A stretch of DNA of 64,000 nucleotides from Pseudomonas sp. WJP1 (GTDB taxonomy: Bacteria; Pseudomonadota; Gammaproteobacteria; Pseudomonadales; Pseudomonadaceae). The stretch's first letter is position 1; the number at the start of each line of letters is the position of its first letter. The stretch is from the NCBI RefSeq assembly GCF_028471945.1, contig NZ_CP110128.1, positions 2,096,501-2,160,500 of the forward strand. The letters are read 5' to 3'. Below, in pieces: positions 25,745-34,492 of the stretch. Position numbers and translations under genes: made by a program. A model generated the notes under the pieces. It was not told the DNA's origin. It worked only from the letters and a program-made list of their open reading frames with translations, and ran no database searches.

Positions 25745-27445
25745 TCAATCTGCGAGGGTCATCGCGAAGTAGCCGAAGACCGTCAGCAGGACTCCCGAGA
25801 CGGCAAAGGCTACGGGAAAACCGACCCATGGCACGTTGCTGCCGATCTCTGTCGCGGCCTCCTGGCACGGGCCGGAATGACTGCGGGCGCCGGCCATGCC
25901 GCCCATCAACACCGCTGGATTGATCTTCATCAAGTGATAACCAACCACCCAGACGGCGAAAGGCGGCAGCATGCAGGCGACGAAGCCCAGCAGGAATATC
26001 TGCACGGCGAGCGAGCCCGTCAATTGGGCCAGAAGGGTGGCACCGGCATTGATCCCGACGATCGCAACGAACACCAGCAGGCCCACGTCCTCAAGGATGT
26101 TTCGCGCTGCATTCGGCGTATTGCCGAAAAAGCGCAGGCGCGAAGACAGTGAAGAGATGATGATGCCCGACACCATCAGGCCGCCAGCGCTACCCAGGCC
26201 GACAGAGGCGCCAAAGGCGGGAAACTGGATCAGACCGATCAGCAGTCCCAGGGTCATGCCGACAAACAGCGTTAATAAATCGGTCATGCTGCTTGGCCGG
26301 GCGATGACGCCAAACAGCTCGCCGGCACGTTGCACGGCTGCAGACAGGCCGGTGACGAAAAGCACGTCGCGGCGTTGCAACCGGGTCTCTGGCCCCACGG
26401 GTAGCGGTACGCCGCCGCGCTGGAGGCGCGTCAACTGAAGCTGCCCGGCCAGGTCCAGCCCGCGGAACTCCTTGAGCTGCTTACCGATGACGGTTTTTTC
26501 GGTCACCAGGATTTCCGCGTGGTCCAGCGGTACGGCGAGCGCCTTGGCGTCATCGACTTCCGGGCCGATCAGGCCGATGTTGGACGTCAGGCCGGTACGC
26601 GTACTGCCAAGGGAAATCACATCTCCCGCCTGCAGCCGGGTTTCAGGATCTGCCCCTATCGACTCATCGCTGCGATGGACATCGACGATACGATACTCCG
26701 GGAATCGAGCGATGAATTCGCGGATGCTGAGGCCGATGGTCGCAGGATTTTCCAGGCGATAAGCACGCAATCCGAAGGCCTTGTTTGCGGTGAGGCCGTC
26801 GTCATCGACATCATGCATGCCATGCTGTTCTTCATAGCGGCGGGCTGCCGCCTTGGCATCGACACCCCACCAGCGCGGCATGTATTTGCACATCAGCACG
26901 ATACCGATGGTGCCCCATAGGTAGGTAATGCCATAGGACAGGGTAATCATCGCCGAGACCCCCTCGACAGTTTCACCCGCTGCGAGTTTGACAGCTCCTG
27001 AGGCAACCGCCTGTTCGGCCGAACCGATGGCAGAGGACATGGTCGTGGCCCCGGCGAGTGTCCCGCCGGCCACGCCCGTCGGCAGGTTCAAAAGACGAGC
27101 CCCCAATACCACTACGGCCAGGCTGAGCAAGCTGCAGATGACCGCCAGGAGGGTGAACTTCAGCCCATCATCCTTCAGGCTATTGAGGAAGGAAGGACCG
27201 ACCCGCAATCCTACCCCGTACATGAACAAGTAGTAGAAGAGGTTCATGGTGAAGGTGTCGAGCTTGAGCGTGATCCCATGGAGGGATGCGGCAATGGCAA
27301 CGCCACAGCCCACCACGATGGCGCCGCCAACGGTACCCAAGCCATATCCCTTGAGGGTGAAACGGCCGATCAGCACCGCCAGGCTGACCACCAGGAACAG
27401 CAACATGTAGGGGTTGGCATGGAGAAACGTGAAGAGTGCCTGCAC
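25745..27445 (-). CDS. AspT/YidE-family transporter with two TrkA_C domains
   Basis: A 566-residue inner-membrane protein. Five to six N-terminal helices (from FLVVSLAVLIGRFTLKGYGLG) and a second membrane half with the duplicated domain signature (GMAGARSHSGPCQEAA near the end) flank two soluble RCK_C/TrkA_C regions between about 210 and 380. This is the aspartate:alanine exchanger family architecture. The family exchanges small carboxylates; the substrate here is not determined. The start is GTG at 27443-27445 with AGGAGG 9 nt upstream. The Ca2+/H+ antiporter gene lies 86 bp upstream on the same strand, so they may be co-transcribed. Confidence 0.85.
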   Translation of the reverse strand: MQALFTFLHANPYMLLFLVVSLAVLIGRFTLKGYGLGTVGGAIVVGCGVAIAASLHGITLKLDTFTMNLFYYLFMYGVGLRVGPSFLNSLKDDGLKFTLLAVICSLLSLAVVVLGARLLNLPTGVAGGTLAGATTMSSAIGSAEQAVASGAVKLAAGETVEGVSAMITLSYGITYLWGTIGIVLMCKYMPRWWGVDAKAAARRYEEQHGMHDVDDDGLTANKAFGLRAYRLENPATIGLSIREFIARFPEYRIVDVHRSDESIGADPETRLQAGDVISLGSTRTGLTSNIGLIGPEVDDAKALAVPLDHAEILVTEKTVIGKQLKEFRGLDLAGQLQLTRLQRGGVPLPVGPETRLQRRDVLFVTGLSAAVQRAGELFGVIARPSSMTDLLTLFVGMTLGLLIGLIQFPAFGASVGLGSAGGLMVSGIIISSLSSRLRFFGNTPNAARNILEDVGLLVFVAIVGINAGATLLAQLTGSLAVQIFLLGFVACMLPPFAVWVVGYHLMKINPAVLMGGMAGARSHSGPCQEAATEIGSNVPWVGFPVAFAVSGVLLTVFGYFAMTLAD

Positions 27446-27531
27446 CGGTTGATTCCTCCTTTTCGCGACGTTAATGCCGCCGTGTCAGCGCCAGGTTTTC
27501 CAAGGCTACTTGAGGTGAAAAAGTGCTTTGC

Positions 27532-28614
27532 TCATGGACTGTATGGGGTGGACGCATCTGGAGTGAAGAAGAAGGCCAGGCCAAGGATCAGGTAGACAGC
27601 GAGCAGTTGCACGCCTTTGAGCCAATCCGAGCGACCGTCGCCAGCTACCTGGCCGGTAATCAGCACCGCTAACAGGACGCTCAGTACCAAACCACCGGAA
27701 AAGGCCAGCCCCATGGGCGCAGGCCCAATGAAAAGACTGGCCAGTACCAGAAGTGGCGCGACCAGCAGGGCCACCTGGACGCTGGAACCGATGGCGATCG
27801 ACAGTGCAAGGTCCATGCGGTTCTTCATGGCGGCCGAGACCGCCGAGACATGCTCGGCTGCATTGCCAAGGATTGCCACGACAAACACACCGACAAAGAG
27901 GTTGCTCAGACCCAGCTGACGCGCACTGGGCTCGATGGCACCCACCAGGATCTCGCTGATCCAGGCGACCAGCACCGTTGAGACGCCAAGCACCAACAAA
28001 GCCTTGCCGGTTGACCAGGGCGGTGTCTGATCAGTGTCCTGCTCGATGCTGGAAGAACCGGAAAACAGGCTTTTGTGGGTAATCAGCGAATACACCAGGA
28101 ACAGACCGTATACCAGGAGCAAAATCAGCGAGATGTACAGGCTCAGCGACTGCAGGCCTTGGGGATTACGGGGTGTGATGACGGCGTTGTAGGCAGCCGG
28201 CAGAATGAGGGCGATGGTGGCCAGGGTCAGCAGGGTAGCCTGGGAGCGGGCCCCCGAAATGTTGTACCGTTGTTCGGTGTGACGCAGCCCGCCCGCCAGC
28301 ATGGCGAGGCCCAGCACCAGCAGGATGTTGCCGACGATAGAGCCGACAATGGAGGCCTTCACCACATCGTACAGACCCGCGCGCAAGGCACTCAGGGCAA
28401 TGATCAGCTCGGTGGCATTACCGAAGGTGGCATTGAGCAAGCCACCTACTCCCTCTCCGGAGCGTTCCGCCAGATGCTCCGTAGCCCGTCCCAACCAACC
28501 TGCAAGCGGTACGATGGCCAATGCCGCCATCAGGAAAACCAGTAGGTGGAGGTCCGCTGCGACATATTCCAAGGCAATGGCTATGGGAACGAAGACAAGC
28601 ATCCAGTTGAGCAT
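27532..28614 (-). CDS. Calcium/proton antiporter (CaCA superfamily, Cax type)
   Basis: A 360-residue membrane protein of about 11 helices built from two homologous halves. Each carries an alpha-repeat ion-binding motif: LLNATFGNATELIIAL in the first half and ILGNAAEHVSAVSAAMKNR in the second. An acidic linker (EQDTDQTPP) joins them. It would expel Ca2+ in exchange for protons. GAGGAAG is placed 6 nt before the ATG. Confidence 0.9.
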   Translation of the reverse strand: MLNWMLVFVPIAIALEYVAADLHLLVFLMAALAIVPLAGWLGRATEHLAERSGEGVGGLLNATFGNATELIIALSALRAGLYDVVKASIVGSIVGNILLVLGLAMLAGGLRHTEQRYNISGARSQATLLTLATIALILPAAYNAVITPRNPQGLQSLSLYISLILLLVYGLFLVYSLITHKSLFSGSSSIEQDTDQTPPWSTGKALLVLGVSTVLVAWISEILVGAIEPSARQLGLSNLFVGVFVVAILGNAAEHVSAVSAAMKNRMDLALSIAIGSSVQVALLVAPLLVLASLFIGPAPMGLAFSGGLVLSVLLAVLITGQVAGDGRSDWLKGVQLLAVYLILGLAFFFTPDASTPYSP

Positions 28615-28859
28615 TCAAGTCTTCCTCGCGCCGATGCGACGCGATCCATGGAGACGGAGGTCCCGTAAGAGTGGTCCGTATTCCTTGTCTCGTCGAAAAA
28701 ATTTCTGGAATGATGTCAGGACCACCCTTTTTAGCCTGCAAGTCATGGCCAGTGAACTTGAGCATAGAGGCATGTGGATTCAACCGGTGAGTGTGGGCGG
28801 GCGGTCGAGCCAATCCCCGCACGGCGTATTACCTGTTTCGGGTTATGCGCCCTACGGTA

Positions 28860-29666
28860 CTAGCGCTGTTTGCGATAGCGTTCGGTCAAGGACTGCACGA
28901 GGGTGACGTAGGATTGCGTCTCGGCGTAGGGCGGCACCCCGTTGTATTCGTCCACGGACGCTTCCCCGGCGTTGTAACCTGCCAACGCCAGCATCTGGTT
29001 GCCGTTGAAGCGCTTGAGCAGCCAGGCCAGGTAGCGCACGCCGCCACGAATGTTCTGTCGTGCGTCGAACGGATCGTCCACGGCGAAGCGCTCGGCGGTG
29101 GCGGGCATCAACTGCATCAGCCCCTGGGCGCCGGCATCGGAAATGGCGTTGGGGCGAAACGCCGATTCGGCGTGTATCACCGCGCGGATCAGCGCCCGGT
29201 CGACACCGTAATGTCCGGAAGCTGCTTCGATCTCCCGCCGATAGGATCGGGTGTCCAGGCGCAGTGAGGTGACCTTGAAATCCTTCGGCACGATGCACAG
29301 GTAGCAGCCCTTGATGTAATAGAGCTCAAGGACATCGACCCGTGCGGAGATCCCGACCGGGCGCCGGCTCACATATTGACGAATACCCTTGTGGATGAAG
29401 GTGTAGACCCGAATCCGCATCGCACCCGGGGTGTCATCCCGCACAACCTGTGGCAGGGCCTTTGCCTTGGCGCCGGCATCGGTGCCCGCCATGTCATTGA
29501 GGCGAGTGCAGCGGGCGCTGGCGATGGCCTGGCTGGTGTAGCTGATGGCTCCGTCCCTGGCTTGGCACTTGAACATGGCGCTGGCGCACAGCGGGGTGGC
29601 CAGCAAGGCCAGCTCGATGCCGCCAATAAGGCCCTTGCGAGCCCATCGCCATGCTCTGGAATTCAT
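28860..29666 (-). CDS. Lytic murein transglycosylase (SLT domain)
   Basis: A 268-residue exported protein with a signal peptide (about 1-30, ending CASAMF). A small N-terminal DUF4124-like segment MFKCQARDGAISYTSQA is followed by a linker and the SLT domain. The catalytic Glu lies in HAESAF, followed by GAQGLMQLMPATAERF and ALAGYNAGE, the standard motifs of family 1 transglycosylases. It cleaves peptidoglycan glycan strands in the periplasm. GTG-ATG are adjacent at the start; the ATG at 29664-29666 has GGAG at good spacing. No secretion-system genes are adjacent. Confidence 0.9.
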   Translation of the reverse strand: MNSRAWRWARKGLIGGIELALLATPLCASAMFKCQARDGAISYTSQAIASARCTRLNDMAGTDAGAKAKALPQVVRDDTPGAMRIRVYTFIHKGIRQYVSRRPVGISARVDVLELYYIKGCYLCIVPKDFKVTSLRLDTRSYRREIEAASGHYGVDRALIRAVIHAESAFRPNAISDAGAQGLMQLMPATAERFAVDDPFDARQNIRGGVRYLAWLLKRFNGNQMLALAGYNAGEASVDEYNGVPPYAETQSYVTLVQSLTERYRKQR

Positions 29667-29847
29667 CACATCGCTCCGCGCCGCAGGCGCCGATCAGGCT
29701 GGGGCGCCTGGCCCGGGCGCTGCCTTTGGAGGACCTGTTCCGGGTGACCCGCCTGTTGTTCTGTTAGTTATACCCCTTGTAACCGGCCTTGGAACTTGCG
29801 TTGACGTACGGGCTGCCGGAATGGATGCAACTTAAGATCGACAAGCG

Positions 29848-30765
29848 TCAGCCCACTGCCTGCAACCAGTCAAGTAAATCCATTTCCAGGCTGCCTGGCT
29901 TAGGGGGGGAGGGAGATAACAGGCAGTAGCGTGAGCCGTCTTCAACAAATCCTAATGGCGCGGCCAACATACCGCTCTGGATTTCGTCGCGCACCAGGTG
30001 CCATGGACCAATGGCCACGCCGAGGCCAGCGACAGCCGCCTGGATGCTGAAGTAAAAGTGCTCAAAAGATTGCATCTCCACGGCAGGAGTGGGCAGCCCT
30101 TTTGCACTGGCCCATTCCTGCCACGCCGCAGGCCGGCTATTGGTCTGAAGCAGCGGGGCCGAAGAGCGCAGGCATTTGCTGTTTTTGTCGAACCACTGAT
30201 CTGCCTTTTCTGGCCGGCACACAGGGCCGACCTTCTCCGGGAACAGGGTCTCGGCATGATAGCCGGGGGGGCGAGGAAAATCGTCCCGCCGAATGGCCAG
30301 GTCTATTCCATGGTCGAATGAAAAGAGGCCGCCGCCGGCCACTAAATGAATGTCCATCCCTCGATGATGTTTTTGGAAGTCGCTCCAGCGAGGAATCAAC
30401 CATCGCATTAACAGCGTTGGCTCGCAGGACAGGACAAGCTGACGAGCACGACGGGCATCGGTGCGTATCTCGCGAACGGCCTGGTGCATCAATCCAAGCC
30501 CTTCACTCACCGCTTTCGCCAGGCGTCTTCCGGCGTCCGTTAAAAAAACCCTGCGGCTCCGCCGCTCGAACAGGTCAACGCCCAGATCCTCTTCAAGCAA
30601 GCGCACGGCTCGGCTTATGGCACCTGGTGTCAGATGCAGTTCGTCCGCTGCGCGGGCGAAGTTTTCGAACCGACCGGCTGATTCGAAGCAACGCAACGCG
30701 AGCAGAGAAGGCATGCGCGCTTCAGGGATTGGTGAGCTGTAGTCACCATGTTCATCAGGAATCAT
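29848..30765 (-). CDS. LysR-family regulator, GcvA-like
   Basis: A 305-residue regulator. MPSLLALRCFESAGRFENFARAADELHLTPG is the helix-turn-helix region, and the effector domain has DLAIRRDDFPRPPG. It diverges from a LysE-family exporter gene with 66 bp between starts, the classic arrangement in which the LysR protein activates export of an amino acid or related metabolite. Confidence 0.85.
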   Translation of the reverse strand: MIPDEHGDYSSPIPEARMPSLLALRCFESAGRFENFARAADELHLTPGAISRAVRLLEEDLGVDLFERRSRRVFLTDAGRRLAKAVSEGLGLMHQAVREIRTDARRARQLVLSCEPTLLMRWLIPRWSDFQKHHRGMDIHLVAGGGLFSFDHGIDLAIRRDDFPRPPGYHAETLFPEKVGPVCRPEKADQWFDKNSKCLRSSAPLLQTNSRPAAWQEWASAKGLPTPAVEMQSFEHFYFSIQAAVAGLGVAIGPWHLVRDEIQSGMLAAPLGFVEDGSRYCLLSPSPPKPGSLEMDLLDWLQAVG

Positions 30766-30831
30766 CGTTATTACCAGAGAGCGGCATCTGCAAAAATAGC
30801 TTTATACCACCAACAAATCGAAGAGTGCCCC

Positions 30832-31449
30832 ATGAGCGAATGGATAGCAGTAATCACCATTACAATACTCGCATGCATCAGTCCCGGGCCGGATTTCGCC
30901 ATGGTTTCTCGCAACGGATTGCTGCTGTCTCGACGGGCGGGCGTCCTCACCGCTGTGGGAATTGGCATGGGGGTGCTTGTCCACGTGTGCTACACGCTGC
31001 TCGGACTAGGGTTAGTGCTTCAACAAACGCCCTGGTTGTTCAATACGCTGAAGCTGGCTGGCGCTGCGTATCTCGTCTACCTGGGCATCAAAATGCTTCG
31101 CTCCAGGGCGGCTATTGAACAGCTGGACGCACCGCCTCCCGCCATGTCAGATCTGGCCGCTCTGCGTACGGGATTTCTCACGAACGCGTTGAATCCGAAA
31201 ACATCGATCTTCATCGTCAGTCTGTTCATGGGTGTTGTACGACCGGACACCACCTTGCCCGTGCAAATGGCATACGGGCTGTTCATCGCTGGGGCGCACG
31301 TGGTGTGGTTCAGCCTCGTCGCGCTGTGTTTCTCAGCCGGGAGGGTGCGCGAGAAATTGGTGGCTGCACGGCAATGGATCGACCGGATTTTTGGCGGCCT
31401 GCTCGTGAGCTTCGGGATATTGCTGACAGTCGCTCAGCGTTCCGTCTGA
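30832..31449 (+). CDS. LysE/RhtB-family exporter
   Basis: A 205-residue inner-membrane protein with six hydrophobic segments. The N-terminal ISPGPDFAMVSRNGLL and central GFLTNALNPKTSIFIVSLF are signatures of the LysE/RhtB family, which exports amino acids or homoserine lactone-like compounds. The ATG at 30832 starts the family pattern. An earlier in-frame ATG lies in the promoter and overlaps the LysR start. The last 16 bp overlap the 3' end of the convergent TetR gene. Confidence 0.88.
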   Translation: MSEWIAVITITILACISPGPDFAMVSRNGLLLSRRAGVLTAVGIGMGVLVHVCYTLLGLGLVLQQTPWLFNTLKLAGAAYLVYLGIKMLRSRAAIEQLDAPPPAMSDLAALRTGFLTNALNPKTSIFIVSLFMGVVRPDTTLPVQMAYGLFIAGAHVVWFSLVALCFSAGRVREKLVAARQWIDRIFGGLLVSFGILLTVAQRSV

Positions 31450-32195
31450 GTTGAATCAGCCCTTGCGCAGGGGGGAGCGGTCGATCTGGTCGGCGCTGAA
31501 GACGTGGACGTGTCACGGGAAGATGAAGCCAAACTCACCCCGCTGATCACCATCCGGGTAATGGTCGCCGCCGCGCTCCTGTAGTCGGCGTCGTCCGGTT
31601 TTGCTGTGCCCGTAATCAGCGACATCTGCCAACCCAGATTGGTATAGGTTCGGGTTGCCGACCAGATGAAGAGCATCAAGTGTTCGGGATCGGCTGGCGC
31701 GAGCAGGCCTCGATCAATCCAGCTGCGCAGGCAATCGACGTTGCGCCGGGCCTCGGCTTGCAGCAAGTGCTTGCACTCCTCAGGCAAATGTTTTCCACCA
31801 AACAACAATTCGTGGCTGAAGGCTTTTGAGCTCAGGGGGTTTTCTTGAATGATGCGAATCCGGGCGTGTATGTAGGCCTGCAAACCCACCACCGGGTCGT
31901 CGCTTTCTCTCAACGCGGCTGAAGCTTTTAGCAGAGGCTCAACAAAGCTCAACAGGACTTGAGCGTATAGATGCTCTTTGCTTTGAAAGTAGTAATAGAG
32001 GTTTGCCTTGGGCACCCCGGCGCGCGCCGCGATGTCACGCGTCTGGGTTGCGTCGAAGCCAGTCGCTGAAAACGCTTCACTGGCCGCCATCAGGATCAGC
32101 TGCTGATTGCGCTGGCGGATGCGAGTCGCCGTGGGCTTGGAAGAGTGATCCCGCGCGCTGCAGTGATCACAGGTAACGGGGCTAAAGATCGTCAT
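31434..32195 (-). CDS. TetR-family regulator, RutR-like
   Basis: A 253-residue regulator with the TetR helix-turn-helix at about residues 45-75 (ATQTRDIAARAGVPKANLYYYFQSKEHLY). The C-terminal domain resembles RutR/TetR_C_13, with LSSKAFSHELLFGGKHLPEE. The final 30 residues are an atypical Ser/Thr/Arg-rich tail (SSRDTSTSSAPTRSTAPP) running into the convergent LysE gene. This suggests that the original stop was lost. No adjacent gene is clearly its target. The M24 peptidase relic begins 105 bp away in the opposite direction and may once have been the regulated gene. Confidence 0.8.
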   Translation of the reverse strand: MTIFSPVTCDHCSARDHSSKPTATRIRQRNQQLILMAASEAFSATGFDATQTRDIAARAGVPKANLYYYFQSKEHLYAQVLLSFVEPLLKASAALRESDDPVVGLQAYIHARIRIIQENPLSSKAFSHELLFGGKHLPEECKHLLQAEARRNVDCLRSWIDRGLLAPADPEHLMLFIWSATRTYTNLGWQMSLITGTAKPDDADYRSAAATITRMVISGVSLASSSRDTSTSSAPTRSTAPPCARADSTQTER

Positions 32196-32299
32196 AAGGT
32201 TGGGTTGAAGCCTGGGTCATGGCTTTATCTTTGATATCGAGTATCGCAATATACAAAACTATATAGCGATTGGCCTGTGCTTTCTTACCAAGGGAGTGA

Positions 32300-32541
32300 A
32301 TGATGAGTACGGTGTTGAGCAGCAAAGAAGCGGTAGGTGAACGTTACGAGCTGGAAACGATGCGTCACGCACAACAGATGACCTGGGAGGCCATCGACCG
32401 GATCGCCCGTGTCATCACGCCCGGCATGCGTGAATCCGAGGCCCGGTTGCGAGGCCAGGAGATTCTGCTGGAACTGGGTATGGATCGGATCTGGCACCCG
32501 TTGCTGATCCGCTTCGGCGCCAACACGCTCAAGACTTTCAA
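32300..32541 (+). pseudogene. 5' fragment of an M24-family peptidase gene
   Basis: About 80 codons survive after an AGGGAG site. The product (ELETMRHAQQMTWEAIDRI, then GMRESEARLRGQEILLELG and WHPLLIRFGANT) matches the start of M24/Xaa-Pro-type peptidases. The sequence then runs into tandem repeats and IS-like DNA, and the metal-binding part of the enzyme is absent. The open frame continues to 32746 but codes for unrelated residues. Confidence 0.7.
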
Positions 32542-32591
32542 CAACAAAGGGGACGGATCTATTTTTCAACAAAGGGGACGGATCTATTTTT
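32542..32591. repeat. Two tandem copies of a 25-bp unit at an insertion junction
   Basis: CAACAAAGGGGACGGATCTATTTTT occurs at 32542-32566 and again at 32567-32591. It marks the exact point where the M24 reading frame stops matching its family. The GGGGACGGATCTATTTTT motif looks like an element end rather than part of the gene. Confidence 0.85.
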
Positions 32592-32848
32592 CGGGGCTGC
32601 AGGGACAATCCAAAAAAATAATCCCGTCTCCTCTTCTGGGCCGATTGCTGTCTTACCAAGGGCTGCAACCTGCCAATTCTGTTGCCCGGAAGGCGTTGAT
32701 GCCTGCTTCGATAATGTCGGCGGCGACATGCTCGATGCCTTGTTGATGCACATGGCCCCGCGTAAAGCTCATGCCCTCGGTCATCTTGGGCGTGCAGATG
32801 AAAGGATTTTTTACCCAGGTCGATGGCGGCGATAGCTACTTTGCTCAT
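32592..32848 (-). mobile_element. Remnant of an IS110-like transposase gene
   Basis: From ATG 32846-32848 the minus strand encodes SKVAIAAIDLGKKSFHLHAQDDRGHEL, the typical N-terminus of IS110-family (DEDD) transposases with the first catalytic aspartate in AIDLGK. After about 35 codons the frame is lost, and the remaining DNA to 32592 carries only short pieces (for example IEHVAADIIEAGINAFRATE in another frame). More than 80% of a normal 340-residue transposase is missing. Confidence 0.65.
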
Positions 32849-32867
32849 GACAATGGTCTCCGATGGG

Positions 32868-32902
32868 CCCCTAGCGAAAGCTTCGTGAGCTATCGCTAGG
32901 GG
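32868..32902. repeat. Inverted repeat at the IS remnant edge
   Basis: CCCCTAGCG at 32868-32876 pairs with CGCTAGGGG at 32894-32902. It may be a subterminal structure of the IS110-like element, or a terminator for the MFS gene that ends at 32943 on the minus strand. Confidence 0.55.
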
Positions 32903-32942
32903 CAGCGGGGGTAACCATTTCATTAGTGTGGAGATCAACCGC

Positions 32943-34160
32943 TTAGTTGGCGGTCTTAAGTTGCACTTCGGCGGTTGTTCCGGAGCGGGCGATTACGGTC
33001 AGGATCGACAAGGCGGCGATCACCAGCCCGGGTGAGGTTGCCAGCAGCACGCCAGTGGTGCCCGCTCCGGCGGCAAGGATTTGCCCGGCGGCCAAGGGAC
33101 CAGCCACCGAGCCCAGTCGGCCGATTGCCACGGCGGCACCCACACCGGTGGCTCGCACTGCAGTCGGGTAGGACGGTGGCGCCAAGGCGTAAAGCACTAG
33201 TTGCGCAGCCATGACGAATAACCCGGCGGCAAACCCGGCGATCGCCATCGGCAGGATACCCACCGCCAAACCGGCCCCAGCCAGCGCCGTCAGCAACCCG
33301 GCATACACGAACAGCACGACCTTGAAACCGTTGCAACGGTCCAGGAGCAGACCGCCGAGCAGCGAGCCCAGGGCGCCGCCGATGTTGAACAGCATCTGCA
33401 CCAGACCCGCCTGGGGTTTACTGAAGCCCTGTTCCAGCAGTAACGAAGGCAGCCAGTTGAGCAGCATGTACATCACGGTCAAGGTGAAGAAATAGCTCAG
33501 CCACAAGGCTAGGGTGTTGCGTGTGCGGCCTTCGCCGAACAGCGCCTGGGCGCTAGATGGCCGCTGGTTGCCAGTGGCTGAATGTTGCTGGCGGAAGGCG
33601 CTGGATTCAGGCAGCAGCAGGGCCATCAGTGGTACGACCAGCAAGGGCACCAGGCCGCCGATGATGAAGGTGGTTTGCCAGTGTTCACTGGAAAACATTG
33701 CCACCACCGCCGCGAGCGCACCGCCTAGGGGGACGCCGCAGTACATGACACTGATGGCGGTGCCGCGTTTGCGTTCGCTCACGGATTCGGCGCATAAGGC
33801 GATCAGGTTGGGCAGGGCGGCGCCCAGGCCCAGGCCGGTCATGAAGCGCACCAGCAGCAAGCTGGAGTAGCTCTCGACGTAGGCCGTGCACAGGGAAAAC
33901 AGGCCGAACAGAAGCACGGCACCGACGAGGATTTTCTTACGGCCGATGCGATCGGCGACCCAGCCGCCAAAAAACGCTCCGGGCAGTAAGCCGATGATCC
34001 CGGCGCTGAACACCCAGCCCATCATCTTCGGGTCCAGGGCAAAACTCTGGCGCAGCCCGGCGGCAGCGGTGCCGGTGGCCTGCAGATCGAAACCCTCGAT
34101 CAGCGCAACGATAAAGCACAAAGCGATTGTCAGCGTCGAACGACGCGATGGGCTGTCCAT
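32943..34160 (-). CDS. MFS transporter, aromatic acid:H+ symporter (AAHS) family
   Basis: A 405-residue, 12-helix transporter. The N-terminal IALCFIVALIEGFDLQATGTAA is the AAHS signature in which the aspartate of the first helix is essential, and GGWVADRIGRKKIL fills the 2-3 loop. The MhpT, PcaK and HcaT permeases are relatives. ATG at 34158-34160 follows GAGG. The gene diverges from the OprD porin gene at the left end of the hydroxycinnamate module. The proposed substrates are ferulate, p-coumarate or related acids (inference from context). Confidence 0.87.
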   Translation of the reverse strand: MDSPSRRSTLTIALCFIVALIEGFDLQATGTAAAGLRQSFALDPKMMGWVFSAGIIGLLPGAFFGGWVADRIGRKKILVGAVLLFGLFSLCTAYVESYSSLLLVRFMTGLGLGAALPNLIALCAESVSERKRGTAISVMYCGVPLGGALAAVVAMFSSEHWQTTFIIGGLVPLLVVPLMALLLPESSAFRQQHSATGNQRPSSAQALFGEGRTRNTLALWLSYFFTLTVMYMLLNWLPSLLLEQGFSKPQAGLVQMLFNIGGALGSLLGGLLLDRCNGFKVVLFVYAGLLTALAGAGLAVGILPMAIAGFAAGLFVMAAQLVLYALAPPSYPTAVRATGVGAAVAIGRLGSVAGPLAAGQILAAGAGTTGVLLATSPGLVIAALSILTVIARSGTTAEVQLKTAN

Positions 34161-34492
34161 GGGTGGAACCTCATTGTTGTTTTTGTTGTGGAGTCGAGCC
34201 ATCCCATCGCACGGGGTACGCTGAAGATGACTGCTGGTGAATAAGATAACAAAGATAACTAAAAAATGAACTGCCCAATGAAAATCGCAAAAAACAACAA
34301 ATAAGTCATATAAATCATGTACTAAGATCTACATCACGCAACCATCTGAAAAATAGATAACAATATTAATGTTCGATTATCGCTCATTTGCCATTGACAG
34401 CGGTCATCGGCCGTTTCCATTCTCTGTCCGCGAAGCCGGCTGCACTGGGCTCTGCCGGCGGCACAAACAACAATAAAAAATGGAAATCGAAT
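34161..34492. promoter_or_regulatory. AT-rich divergent promoter region
   Basis: These 332 bp lie between the divergent MFS and porin genes and contain no gene. AGATAAC occurs three times (34244-34250, 34253-34259 and near 34353), the first two as a direct repeat AAGATAAC-A-AAGATAAC. This could be a regulator binding array. No conclusive promoter was picked. Confidence 0.45.
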
